Assembly (NCBI GenBank): GCA_031841125.1
Contig: CM063110.1
Coordinates: 28,639,626-28,703,625 of the forward strand
Source of the DNA: Acanthococcus lagerstroemiae
Taxonomy: Eukaryota > Arthropoda > Insecta > Hemiptera > Eriococcidae
Direction of reading: 5' to 3'
DNA length: 64,000 nt
The position numbers were made by a program, and so were the translations under genes. This document shows positions 25,601-37,600 of the stretch, one piece after another (position 1 is the first letter of the stretch; every line of letters starts with the position of its first letter). Under the pieces are notes generated by a model. That model was not told where the DNA came from, did no database searches, and saw nothing but the letters and a program-made list of their open reading frames with translations.

Positions 25601-28600
25601 TGAAAACTTTAAACTGTTTTGAGATTTTCCCACCACACCTGTGATCATCTTTGTAATAGGCTCCCAAGAGATTTCAATTTTTACAAAATTATATTTTTGT
25701 CCCAGTTCACCCCGTGAGGTGGCAGGTTTTGGACAGACCTGTAAGAGATTTTGGATACACTGAAAAACATGCAAGATTTCATAAAAAAAACGAAAAATTT
25801 TGTTTCGATTTCATCTCATAAATAGAAGGTTGACCCATGAATAGTGAATAACAAGAATCCATGACGGCTAAAAGCTTTCAGTGGGGCAGTTCTTTGCTAA
25901 CTCTGGAGGGATTCAAAGTTTGAATGATCTCTTATTTGTGGGTAGGCTGCATAAGACCATGGAATTTTATTAAACATGAAGAATTCGCGTCAGATTATTC
26001 TGTATTTTTTTGCAAATTTGTTCAAAACCTCCTACTCTCTCATTTTTTGCTAAAACTTTATTAACCTCATGTGGCTTTATTGTATTCACAATACCGGTAT
26101 GTTACATGACGCAGAAGAGTATATTGTTTCGTATAACTACCTGGTTTACTTGTTTGGTCCAACGGAAACAAAAGTAATTTGAAAAGAAAAATCATAAGAT
26201 CGGCAAAAAAATTGTGAAAATTTACATTAAAAATTAAGAAAATAATTTTTATCCGTAACAACTGCACCAAGGTATCATTTGACTAGGCATGCCGTCAGGT
26301 ATGCATGGTTGCCATGTTTCACCAAAAGTTCGACCATTTATGTGCAGAACAAGCTATGCGAATCGGCGATTGTCCAAACCCTCCCTATGTCCAAGTCCTC
26401 CCCAGTCTCCTTATTAAACTAAATACCTCCCTTTTCTCCGAAAAGTCGGTAAAATCACTGCGTATACAAAAAAGTTCTTTTACTATTTTCTGGAACAAAA
26501 GAAAATAATGAAAAAAAAGTTCACGTTCTTATTCAGGATGGTCAACTCAGGAAGTACCTGACTATTCTCTTCCTTGCTGATATTATGTGGACCTTTGAGG
26601 AAGACTGGACTATAAACTCCCAGAGACTTGCATTGTATAGTTTTAAATCAAACGTTAATTGAAAATCAGGAATAACCTGAAGTTGAAAAGGAAATTGAAG
26701 ACTCTAAATATTTTAGTAAATTTCATGCCAGTTATATAGGTAATATTTTTTGTTGGAGAGGGTATAATAATTTTTTGTTATCATATAAACACGTGGTATA
26801 AACATGAAATTAAAAATGACCAAACAAATTATATGAAAATGAAGTTTGAATCTTCTTTCATGTTTTCGTAATTTTGTTTTACATTTTGAGCTTTCTATTC
26901 TATTTTGAGGTAGTTTTCGTCATCTTCTTGGGTAGTGTATATTAAAGGATTTTTTTGCACTTCAAGGCTTTTTTCCCATTTAGGAGCTTTTGCATTTTAT
27001 ATTCTGGCGTTTTACTGTAGTTTTCCTTTCTTTTTTTCTTCTGCATCTAAAGCCTTTGCGGTTTTTTTCTTCTCATTTTAACCATTTTTCCTTAGTTTTT
27101 TCTTTCTACATTTTGGACTTTTTTATATGCTACACTTTTTTTCACCAATACCGTTTTTTCTTCAGTGTGGGTTGGGAGGGGAGGTAGGGAAATTTGAATG
27201 ATAATCCCTTGCATCGTAATTCTCTTTTTCTAATTTGCTCTCCACCCGAGTCCTGGAATCCGCCCTTTCGAGCATTACTTCAGAGACGTCGGGGAGGCTA
27301 TTAGGGCTGTCTTAACCCTCTTCCCTTCTGACCGTAAAACCCGGCTTAGGTCGAAAATTCTGGCGAGTTGCTATGTGGGCTCGAACCTGGGACCTCCGGA
27401 TTCTGAGACCAACGCGCTATCCACTCGGCCAACCATAAACATACGTAAATATTTATTTTCCAACCCTGCAACTTTACTGATATAAATAATTTTATATAGT
27501 TTACATTTTTAATAGAGTTTCTCTGCTCTTCTTTTAACTTCCAAGTTTGAATTTTATCCCTGAAGAGAAGGGCTCCTCTTCCTGGTTTCACGGAGAATTT
27601 GTGACCTTCTTCTTCTTCGTCAGGAAACAAATACCAGTATCGGCTCTGTTTTTTTTTTTTTTTGTAAATGTTTTTAAACAGATTTTTTCAATTTATTTTT
27701 TTAATTTGAGTTTTTCCTTATTGTTGAAAAAAAGTGGCAATCTTTTAACAGGGTAACTGAGGCCAAGAATTATCAAAATATTATCGTAAGCAAATAAATA
27801 GATTCTGTAATGTTTAAAAATTTTGTTTTTCGCTATTTGCAAGTAGGACTATGCCTTCCCTCACCCTCAACACTGATGTGTTTATAAAGTTGTCCTTAGC
27901 TAGCGAAGAATTCGAACATTATAATATTTAAGTTATATTGACCCCCTAAATATTGATGTTTTTTTCCCCTTGATGGTTTGGAAAATATACAGGGAAACTT
28001 TGTGTTTTCATTTTTCTTGACGATCTAAACAGTTTTCTTACTGGCCAAATTCACAATTTCTAATTCGAAAAATTCGGATCCTCTTCCCCTTGACAATGTT
28101 ACTTTGGTATGTTCCTCATTCATGATTGTTTTTCTTTTTCTTTGTTTTTCTTCGTCTGTTCTGAAAAAATGACAAGAAAAATACTACAAAACTGAACAGC
28201 TTTACAAAGAAAAGAAAGAAAAAAAAAACAGTCTTTCTCATACTTTTTGATAATATTATTGCTGATTTTAAATTCAAGTCTCAACTTTTAGGTCATGTTC
28301 TCCACATTTATTGTTTTCTTAAATACGTTTTTTCAATATTTTATCAATTTATTTTTATGTTTGGTTGTGTGCTAACTTTCTGTACGATTGAAAAATTAGG
28401 CGTTCACCAAATTCTTCTCTGACTCAGAATCAGGTCCGTAGCCAGCCATTTGGGGTAGGGGGTGCTGACTGTTTACCAAGGGGGGTTTGAGGATACACAT
28501 AGTATATAATGTGAAGATTTCTACGAGGCAGTGGTATAGCCCGGAGGGGGGGGGCGAAGAGGCCGAATGCCTCCCCAAGGCACCTGAAATTGAGTGTAAA

Positions 28601-31600
28601 ATACGCAAAATTGCGCAATTTTTTGCCTTCAAAACACGTTTTTTGAAAAATTTTTGCTTTAGCTGTAATTTTACCTTCATTTTCCTAAAATAGTTTTCTA
28701 ATATCGGCGATTTTTAAAAAATACCTCAATTTTCGACTTTTTCTCCCTTTGAAATCTTACTTTGCCCGCCCCCGGACCCCCTGGGAAAACCCTGGCTGCG
28801 CCACTGATTGAATTTGGTTTCAGAATTCATAATCAAAACTGGTGATTCAACTTACCGACTACCCATTGAAAAAAATTCAATGTATCGCGTGAAAGAAGAT
28901 TAACTCCTTGACAACGATCAAATTTTCGAATTTTTGGAAGTAAAAAAATGCTGTTTCAGTGGACTTATCAAATTATCTGTTCTCAAACAGCCATTCAGGC
29001 ATTTAGCCATCGATAATCAATGTAAACTGGGAATTGTGAGCCTACCACTGTGTTTGTGAATAGACACAAGAAAAAGATCTGTGTGTCTAAAACTGCTAGA
29101 TGGACACTCGGGCCTTTTTTTGTGACACTTCACATATAAAGAACGATGAACACACGATTCGTCTATCTTTCAATGCAAAATCAATGTTGCCAAGTTTTTA
29201 AACATTAAAATCTAGTGGAAAGAAAAGTTTTGAACAAAATTAGTGAGAAAAATATAAGGAATTCGTTATTTCTATTCACTAACTTTGGCCAGGGGGGCTC
29301 CGGCAAGCGCTAGGGGGTACCCAGCACCCCCTAGCACTCTTCTGGTTACGGCCTGCTCAGAATGATTCAACTGCCACTACATTCGTTTGAAGTCGAGAAT
29401 TACTTTTACAGCTTCGAAAGAGAAGATCGACGTTTTCAAAAAGTTCTAGTATTTGTACACTCATTTCCCGATGCGTAATCAGTTACCCTCTTGTTATCCG
29501 CGGAAAAGTTACCCGTTTGTAACCCTCGGTTACTCTCAGATTACCCAGAAACCCGTCAGTTCCCCTTTAGTTCCCCGGGTGACTTGGCGGGATTCTGCGC
29601 ATGATTTTCTCAAAAAGGCATTCCTACAAATCATATTTTTTGGCTTGGAGAGCTCATTATGGGCGTGAAACATAAGTAATTAATTTTTTTAAATTATTGA
29701 ATCTACTGGTAACTCACAACCGATGTCAGCCATAGGCGGTGGAACTAGGGAAGGGGGGATTTCCCAGCGAGAACCTTGTCTACCCAAACAAAAATATCCC
29801 AATCCGAAAAAACCCAACTCAAATCCGAGCTAAAAAGAAAACCGAACCGAACTCGAACACTGAAGAATACAAATCGGAACTTGAAAACGAAAAAATCGAA
29901 TTCGATAAAATTTCTGGGGAAAAAGTCCGAACTGGATAAAGGTTGATCTGGTTTAACATCCTTGACCCTGTATGGTTGTGTGATACCTGATAACACCTTC
30001 TTTTACAGCTGGCAGTTTTGTTGCCTTGCAGCTGAACTACTCATGAACTTGAAACTCCCAAATTGGTGCAGGGCTGATGTAGATGTTCTCATTTGTAGAG
30101 TTAGTTCCTTGCCGTACGAAATTTGTAATATTTGAGTCTGTATTTACCGAACGGACGGGAAGTCCTGGGGCTCAGTCTGAAAAATTGAGAAAGACGAGAT
30201 GCTGGTGTTCTTGTTTTTTCTTCTGCTTATTAATTAAAATTTTAGTGGGGATTTTTGATGTTACACACCCTAAAATATGTTCTTTGCGCCGACCTTTGAG
30301 CTCGTGTAGTTTCTCTTCATAGTATCTGAAAGTAGCGATGGTCGGAAGTCAGAGATGGATACCCTCCCCCTATACGAAAGATTAAGTCATTCTTCCCTAA
30401 AAATAAAACAAACACGCAGAATAGAAAACATACTGTGAGAAGAATATTCAACCTGTGTTTCGAACAATGGGACATTTTCCCACCCCAAAACCCAAAATTT
30501 GAAAAAAAAAACAACAAATAAATAAGACTGTCTCGTTCAAATTACTGAGTCCCATTTATGTGATTTGGTCCACAGGTCCCCTCCGATAAATTTCATATTT
30601 AGCTTCGAGGCTCGTACTTTCTCGGAACTAGGTTACCGAAGCCATCGCTGGGCTGATTGCTCCCTCTCAACATTACCGTTTAAAAAATTTTCGTGTTCGA
30701 GTTGTTCACACGTTGTAAAGATAAAAAAAAAAATATATCAACTTATTACTAACACGTTAACCGTTCTCCCAACTTAATTCTAATCGCGAACAAACCTTGG
30801 GCTAGAACAAGTTAAAATGGTGGCTGGTACTTTCAGTTTTCTTTTGCAGTCTGTACACGATCGTGTGTAAGTACAAGTTCCATTATACATACATGATGTG
30901 TTTACTTAGATCGACAAAGTATTTAGTACAGTTTTATGTAGACTATGGTGCCCTTTGGGTTGTTAAAACTGCATGTCAGAAATGCACGCGTGAACATCTG
31001 CAATGTAGTTTTTCCATTTGTGGACTTGTATTTCGAATTAGCGAAGAATGCGTGTCGCGTTCGTACACCTATAACTTAATTTACGTTGTAATTTATGGGT
31101 GCGGGGCTTGACGAGCGTAAACGGGATTCCACCCTGATACCAAAAAACTTTTTCGTTGTTGCATTTTCATGACAAAAAATTGTTTCAATGATCCAAGTCT
31201 CAGCTTCCCGGGCTCGCTAGAATCTACGGAAACGAACTGGTGAATGCTACCTGGAACCCTCCTTCCAACTGTCACTCACTTCCAACGCGAAATGCCTTCT
31301 ACGAAGTATAAACTTCACCCAGTGGGAAGGCAACGGGTCCTCATCTCCTCAAAGCTGCTTTCTGTTAAACCAGCAGCTTTGATCTTCCACCCGCCGAATC
31401 GAATCTGTCCTTACTTGCTTAAGAATAGGTCATACCAAATTGACCCACTATTTTCTTCTGTCGGACTTGAAGCTTTCCTCACCTGTTCCCCCTGTCACTC
31501 CGAAGGTCCACTTACCGTGTCCCTCACACTCCCCTATGTCTGGCTTCTGACCTTTTGAGGTTCTTGTACTGATTTGATTCGGAAAGACAGGCAGAAGCGT

Positions 31601-34600
31601 CTCTAAAAGTCTCAAGTTTTCCAGCTAAGGACCACTGATCTTCTAACTGAAGCAAACTGTCAAATCTTTATGGGAAGGCTCTTCCCCCTTCAGTACACTT
31701 TTTAGTAAAGATTTTAGCACTGAAAATGATGTGCTCAATTCGTCTAACAGCCTGCAAATCTAGAATATGATCGTGGGGTATCTGTAACCCACTCAGTTAT
31801 AGGTGCAACCACGGAGGGTTATACCCGATGCGCAACCAGTTACCCTCTAGTGTTACCCGGGGAAAAGTTACCCATTTGCAACCCTCGGTTACCCTCAGAT
31901 TACCCAGGGACCCGTCTGTTACCCTTGATTCCCCTTTAGTTACCCGGATAACTGGCGGGATTTTGCGCATCCCGATACGTAATCAGTTACCCTCTAGTTA
32001 CCCGCGGAAAAGTTACCCATTTGTAACCCTCGGTTACGCTCAGATTACCCAGAGACCCGTCAGTTACCCTTGGTTCCCCTTTAGATACTCAGGTAACTGG
32101 CAAAATTGTGCGCATCGGGTAGAGGCTATAGCCTCCCCCCCCCCCCCAAAAAAAAGAGAGGAAAACCCTGAGCAGTTTTTTAAAAATCTTAGTGATTAGG
32201 CAAAGTAATTTAAAGTGTTGGGACTAAGAGGATTGGATTTTAGAGTGTAGTTTTTTTCTCATTTTTGTTTTGTAATGTCATTTACAATTTTTTTTTAAGA
32301 AACATTTGTGGAATCTTGAACTAAAAATTATTACTAATCAAATATTTTACATTTTAGTATAAAATTTACACCCACATCACTCTTCTCGGATCCAGCCCCT
32401 CCCAGAAGTAATTCCTGGTTGCGCCTACGCATTCAGTGGATGGTTGGTTACAAAATCTGATTAGCTGCGTTTCGTTCGCTAGTCGGGGTAAAATGGCAAA
32501 TTGATGACTTCAAGATCAAAACCGAGTGAATAACGTTTTGGACGGGGTTTAATGATTCCGTCTTAAGGACAAAGTCTGAAATTCATACCCTCAGGGTACT
32601 GATTAAAGATTAATCCATTGGTAATTACCAGTCTGAAGGGGTAAAACTGTAATAACTAGATCAAGTGTGTATTTTGTGTGGCCTAATTCTAATGAGTATA
32701 GCAGAACTTCAGTACCTTTTTCATTGCTTTCACATTAGATCGCTTTTTCTGAAAAGCAATGAGTCGATTCGCTGGGGATTTCAATGCCAAAACAGTTCGA
32801 GTCCAGTTTTGTAAGTTTTTTCAACGTATATTTTCAAGAATATTTTAGTTTTGAAAATGAAATTTCTAGGTTATATCCATTAAGGTGGCGGAAAGCTTTA
32901 GTCAAATTGGTGGAAAGAGAAAAATAAAAACTGGAATCTACAGACAGTACTTTTTGCTTCCTGAGCAGTTCAAAAATGTGGACTTATTGCGTTTTGGAAA
33001 AACAGCTTCATATGGACTTCTAAATCGAGTCTAGAGGTGTACTGAACAAGCGCTGTACCCCTACAAGGTATATTAGAAAAATCATCCGTCTTGTTCAGTG
33101 CTGATTTTCTCAACTCTTAAATGCTCATGCACGTTCATTGGAAGGGCTAACTACAGGGTGATTCAATGAAGATGCGCCATACTGTTCAGGGTGAAGCAGC
33201 AACACGCATAAATTACATGTATGATGTTTTGCCTAGCCTACTCTTTAAAGCAAAGCAGTAGGCTAGTGAACTGGGAAAAATATTTTTCAAATTGCATGCT
33301 ATTTTTTTTTTCCTCCTTCAGGAATTAGATAGGAAGCTTAAATTCATATCACATGTTGAAAAGTGTAGTGGCCATCTTAGGAAAATGAGACATTGAGGAA
33401 TTCCGTAAATCGGTCAAAATACAGGGTGTCCACCGGTCATACAACTCATACAAAAATCGTATAATAGACTTTTTTCAAATCGACGTCATACAGATCCCTA
33501 ACAGTACTTGGTTCTTGTTAGCAAAAATACCCACTGGGCGTTAACGAACATTTTGACTCCCATAAGAAAACACGGAGCAAAGATCATTATGTCACTACTT
33601 GAGAATAAGAAATTTGTTAGAAAACAGAAGTTTATTTGCAAATGCTAAGAACCTTCTGAAGTAGAAATACGTATTACCTTTAGTTTCTAAAAAATTTCTT
33701 ATTCTCAGGTAACATAATATGATCTTAATATTATCTTTGTTCCGTGTGTTTTGTTATGGGAGTCGATGCGCACAATGGGTATTTTTGCTAACAAGAACCA
33801 AGTACTGTTAGGGATCTCTATGACGTCGACTTGAAATAGGTCTATAGAGGCAGTGGTCATAGAAGTCATACAAGTTATACAATTGCATCTAATTACTTAC
33901 AAATTTCGTTATTCTTCCTGGACATACGCAATATTTCTTATCAAAATATGGCCAAATTGAAATTTAATCGCAAAATTTGTGTTCTGTGCAACATTCTCTG
34001 CAGTAATTCGGGTTTTCTAAAATTTTTGTTTGCTATTAGTATGTTTGTTTGTTTTGTTTTTTTTTCCTTGTGGGAATTCTGTTCAGACGTGAAAATGTTC
34101 CGAAAAAGATCATTAACCAAAGTCATACAAACGTCATACTTTTGGAAAATTCGTACACATTTGGTAAACATTATAAAATATGAACATTTAAAAAAGATTT
34201 TTATATTACAGTTAACGTTTGAAGAAATCTACCTTTAGACAGTGATTTTATTCTCAAGTAATACCTTATCGTACTCCCTCCCCTGTCAAGAGGTTTGATA
34301 ATGATTTGTAACATTTGTTGCAAGATATAAATCTTGTAATAATTTCATCTAATGGGGAAGAATGCTAGAATTGAATTTTTCAAATTTGGTAACTAAAAAA
34401 GATAGATGAGCGGGGTTTGTTTGACGGGTATGAGGGTACGATGAGGTATCAGAATAAACTCATTATGACTGAAGGAAGAGTTTTTTTTTTTTTTTTTTTT
34501 TTTAATGATACCAAATAGCAAAATTCTTTCAAAATTCTCATATTTTAATTAATCTACTGATTACCTCGTTTATGCATCTATCAGTGTTTCAGTTTTGTAC

Positions 34601-37600
34601 GATTGCCACTACAGTCCTTTTCATGTGGTATAAATTTAGTTTCATACGTAGTATACTGTCGGGGGGAGGGGAGGGGGAGGCGGAAAATTCTCAAGTTTAG
34701 GACAGCTTCATGTTCTGTGGCCATTCTGGGTACTTAGATATGAATTGAAGAGATTTACGATAAAAAGGAAGGAAAAATTCTAAACAATATCTGTAAACTG
34801 ATGAGGAATATCTACACTGCCTCCAGATATATCAGTATATGGCATAGACCTTCTAGATAATATAGTCTGTATGTAGTGATAGAAATTATGTAATTCTCAT
34901 CGTGATCAGTCTTGGTTAACGTATGGAGAATTAGCGGAGAGGTAGCAATGATTGAGGAAATAATATCGCGTTTTTGACCACTAAGGAAATAGCTTGGTGA
35001 ATAAATTGAAAATATCAACTTAGACACGTAAATGTCTATTCTCGGTTTTGGTCGGCATTCTTGGTGTCGGTCAGTTGGTCGGTCGGTCGAACGTGACATA
35101 TATTTTTCGTTTAAGGCCAGCAAAAAGACATCCATGTCATAAAAATTGTGAAAATCAGAAAAATATTTGGTTTATTACTGATGATGATAAGGTTACCAGT
35201 CTTACAACTGGTCTTTATTTTGTGTGAGTTCTTCCATTTCCAAATAACTCTTATATTTGACATCCTCTGGAATCTTTCCCGACCTACCCAATTCCTTCCT
35301 TCCATCCTTCCTTCTAGCAATAGTGCTATTATTTCTGGGTGTCTCAAGTTCTGCCCTAGTTTATCTCTCTTCCTCTTTAGACAATTCCAAATATTCATTT
35401 TACCACCTATCTTGCTCAGTACTTCCGTATTCCTTACCTTATCCGACCATTTGATGCTAAGTATTATTTGCCTACAGCACATCTCACTTTGCTTTAAAGG
35501 ATAGGATAGGCAAAACATCATACATTTCTTCAAAGGACGGGATAGGCAAAACATCATACATGGAAGGTATGAATGTTGCTGGTTCATTCTGTGTAGTATA
35601 GCATATCTTCACTGAATCCCCCTGCAGACTACCTTCGTGGAAGTCGCCCTAGCTATTTGGACCCACGGACCATTTGGTTGTTGCCAAATTTGGGGGAAAT
35701 TAAAAATGCTTTACGAATGGTCAAGTCCTACCGAGTCTCAAGTGAACCCCTGAAAGAGTCGAAAAGAGCTGTCAAAAGTCATTGCGAATTTCAAATAAGT
35801 TCGAAAGAATCTTACAGAGTCTCAGACAAAGAGTTTTGGGGAATGTTAAAAAACTGTAAAAAAGTCCAGTAGAGTTTGAAAAAATCTTGAGCAAGTCTGA
35901 AAGAGACATAAAAAGTTTAAACAGTTCTAACGAGTATTAGAAAAATTTGGTAGGGCCTTTTAAAGAGCATTTTCTTATTTTAAAACCAGTGTAGAAGAAT
36001 TTTTATTATTCGTGACCCAGTCCTGAAGAGTCTTACACAGAGCTAGGAGAGTTAAATTAATGCCGCCCGTCTTTCTGTCTAATATGAGTCTTCGAAATTT
36101 AATGGTTTTAAAAAGTCTTGACCGTGACTCGAAAACCGCAATAAAGTGGAGAAATGTTATAAAGAAATCTAAACGAGTTTTGAAGAGTTTTAGCGAATTT
36201 TGAACTAAGTTCGGAGAAGACTTAAGGAGCAGAAAATAAGTCCAGAAGAGTCTAAACGATTCTTACATGAGTACTGAAGATTGAAAAGTCCTAGTAGTTT
36301 TAAGAAGTATCCCTTCTTCTTCGACGTAAGAAATTGAATAGTATTGTGATAGAATTCATCTAATTAAAAATTCAGTGAGCTGAAAAGATTTGACCCACTC
36401 TGACTTTGGAAGCCTTTTTTTTTTTTTAAATCTTAGCAAGAAAAGAGTCAGCGGTACAAATCGTGTGAAATTCCAAATATTTCCCTTTTATTTGCTCACT
36501 CAGTTACCATCGTGAGGACGGAAAATGATCCAAATTCTGGGGAAGGTTGAAGTAAAAAACGTTTTGAATCGCCTTTCCAAGACTGCTCCCTGGATCTGCC
36601 ATTGTCGAGTATCGACGTCATTTTAAATAATGGAAAAAATATAAATGCAGGGTTTTCTATTCAGTGATTCATTTTTGGTACATTTTGTGAATGATGTATA
36701 AGAACTAATGAATCAACGGATATGCCAACTGCTAAGAAAAAAATTTGCTGACTCTAAAAATGATGGGGAGGTGACCCCCTAGCACCGGTCCTGGCTATGA
36801 AAATAGAAACGATCGGGTTTCTTAAGCTGGTAAAATTCTGAGTCACTTTTCGAAGTCGGTTGTGGTAACTCGATATGGGAATTGGGCAAAGGGTGAAGAA
36901 ATTACACTCCGTGACTATTATTTTTACTTGCCCGCTTGTCATCGGCTGTGCTTAATTTAGCATGCAGTTTCTAGCGCTCGTCTTGCTGCCAGCGGATTCT
37001 GCCTACGTCCCTCTCGCAGCATATGGTGCTGGTCTTGGTCACTCAACTATACAGAAACTCAATTCTTGTACAAATTTCACCGTGCAGATCTCATTATGAT
37101 GTTCGAAGTTATTTCAGCTTTGCGAATAAATTACTGTCAAATTGGTGTACTGTCCGAACTGTATGTGTGGTCGTTTTTGGCCAAGAATAAGCTATTATTT
37201 ATTTAGAAAATTTATACGTGAAGTATAGATTGAGTTGGTTAGCTGAATTTATTGTTTTTAACGGAGGAATTTGAGTTCACATTACGGCGGGTGTTTGAAA
37301 ATGTTGTAAGGACTTCGTTGTTCGTGAGTGCCAGAAAAACGTACCCTGACTTTGAGAATCTTTGTTGCTATTAAAAATAGAAGCCCGTTTTCCCTTTCCG
37401 TGGTGTGTGATCAGCCTTGGTCATTGAATGACTTTTTCGAGTTAATTTTTGCTTATTACATTGGAAGAACCTCCGCTATACCTAGGGAAAGGGGATGTTG
37501 TGTTCCAAAAACTATTTTTTTGTACATTTGGGTAATATCATAGTGTTTGCATCATTTTGACATGCTCCGTAAAGCGTTTCCTAAGAACCAGGAATTTGAT

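Larger units (their letters stand above)
33154..35624. mobile_element. 2.5 kb TIR element with CAGGGTGATTCA ends
   Basis: The left arm from 33154 begins CAGGGTGATTCAATGAAGAT and the reversed right arm CAGGGGGATTCAGTGAAGAT. Similarity runs about 100 bp and includes ATGTATGATGTTTTGCCTA. No clear target duplication was found. The interior carries a hairpin at 33464-33846 and a LINE fragment at about 35170-35510. Near the right arm a 36-bp segment with GATAGGCAAAACATCATACA is tandemly doubled. Confidence 0.7.

Noticed and set aside
31244..31558. 104-codon + strand frame, with other open frames on the opposite strand
   Set aside because: I suspected a retrotransposon fragment but found no motif in either strand that I could name.
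31801..32413. hAT-like element from TAGGTGCAACCA to TGGTTGCGCCTA enclosing the GTTACCC dimer
   Set aside because: The ends are similar, but no 8-bp duplication is present and the inner similarity is too short. Kept only as a hint under the 176-bp MITE.
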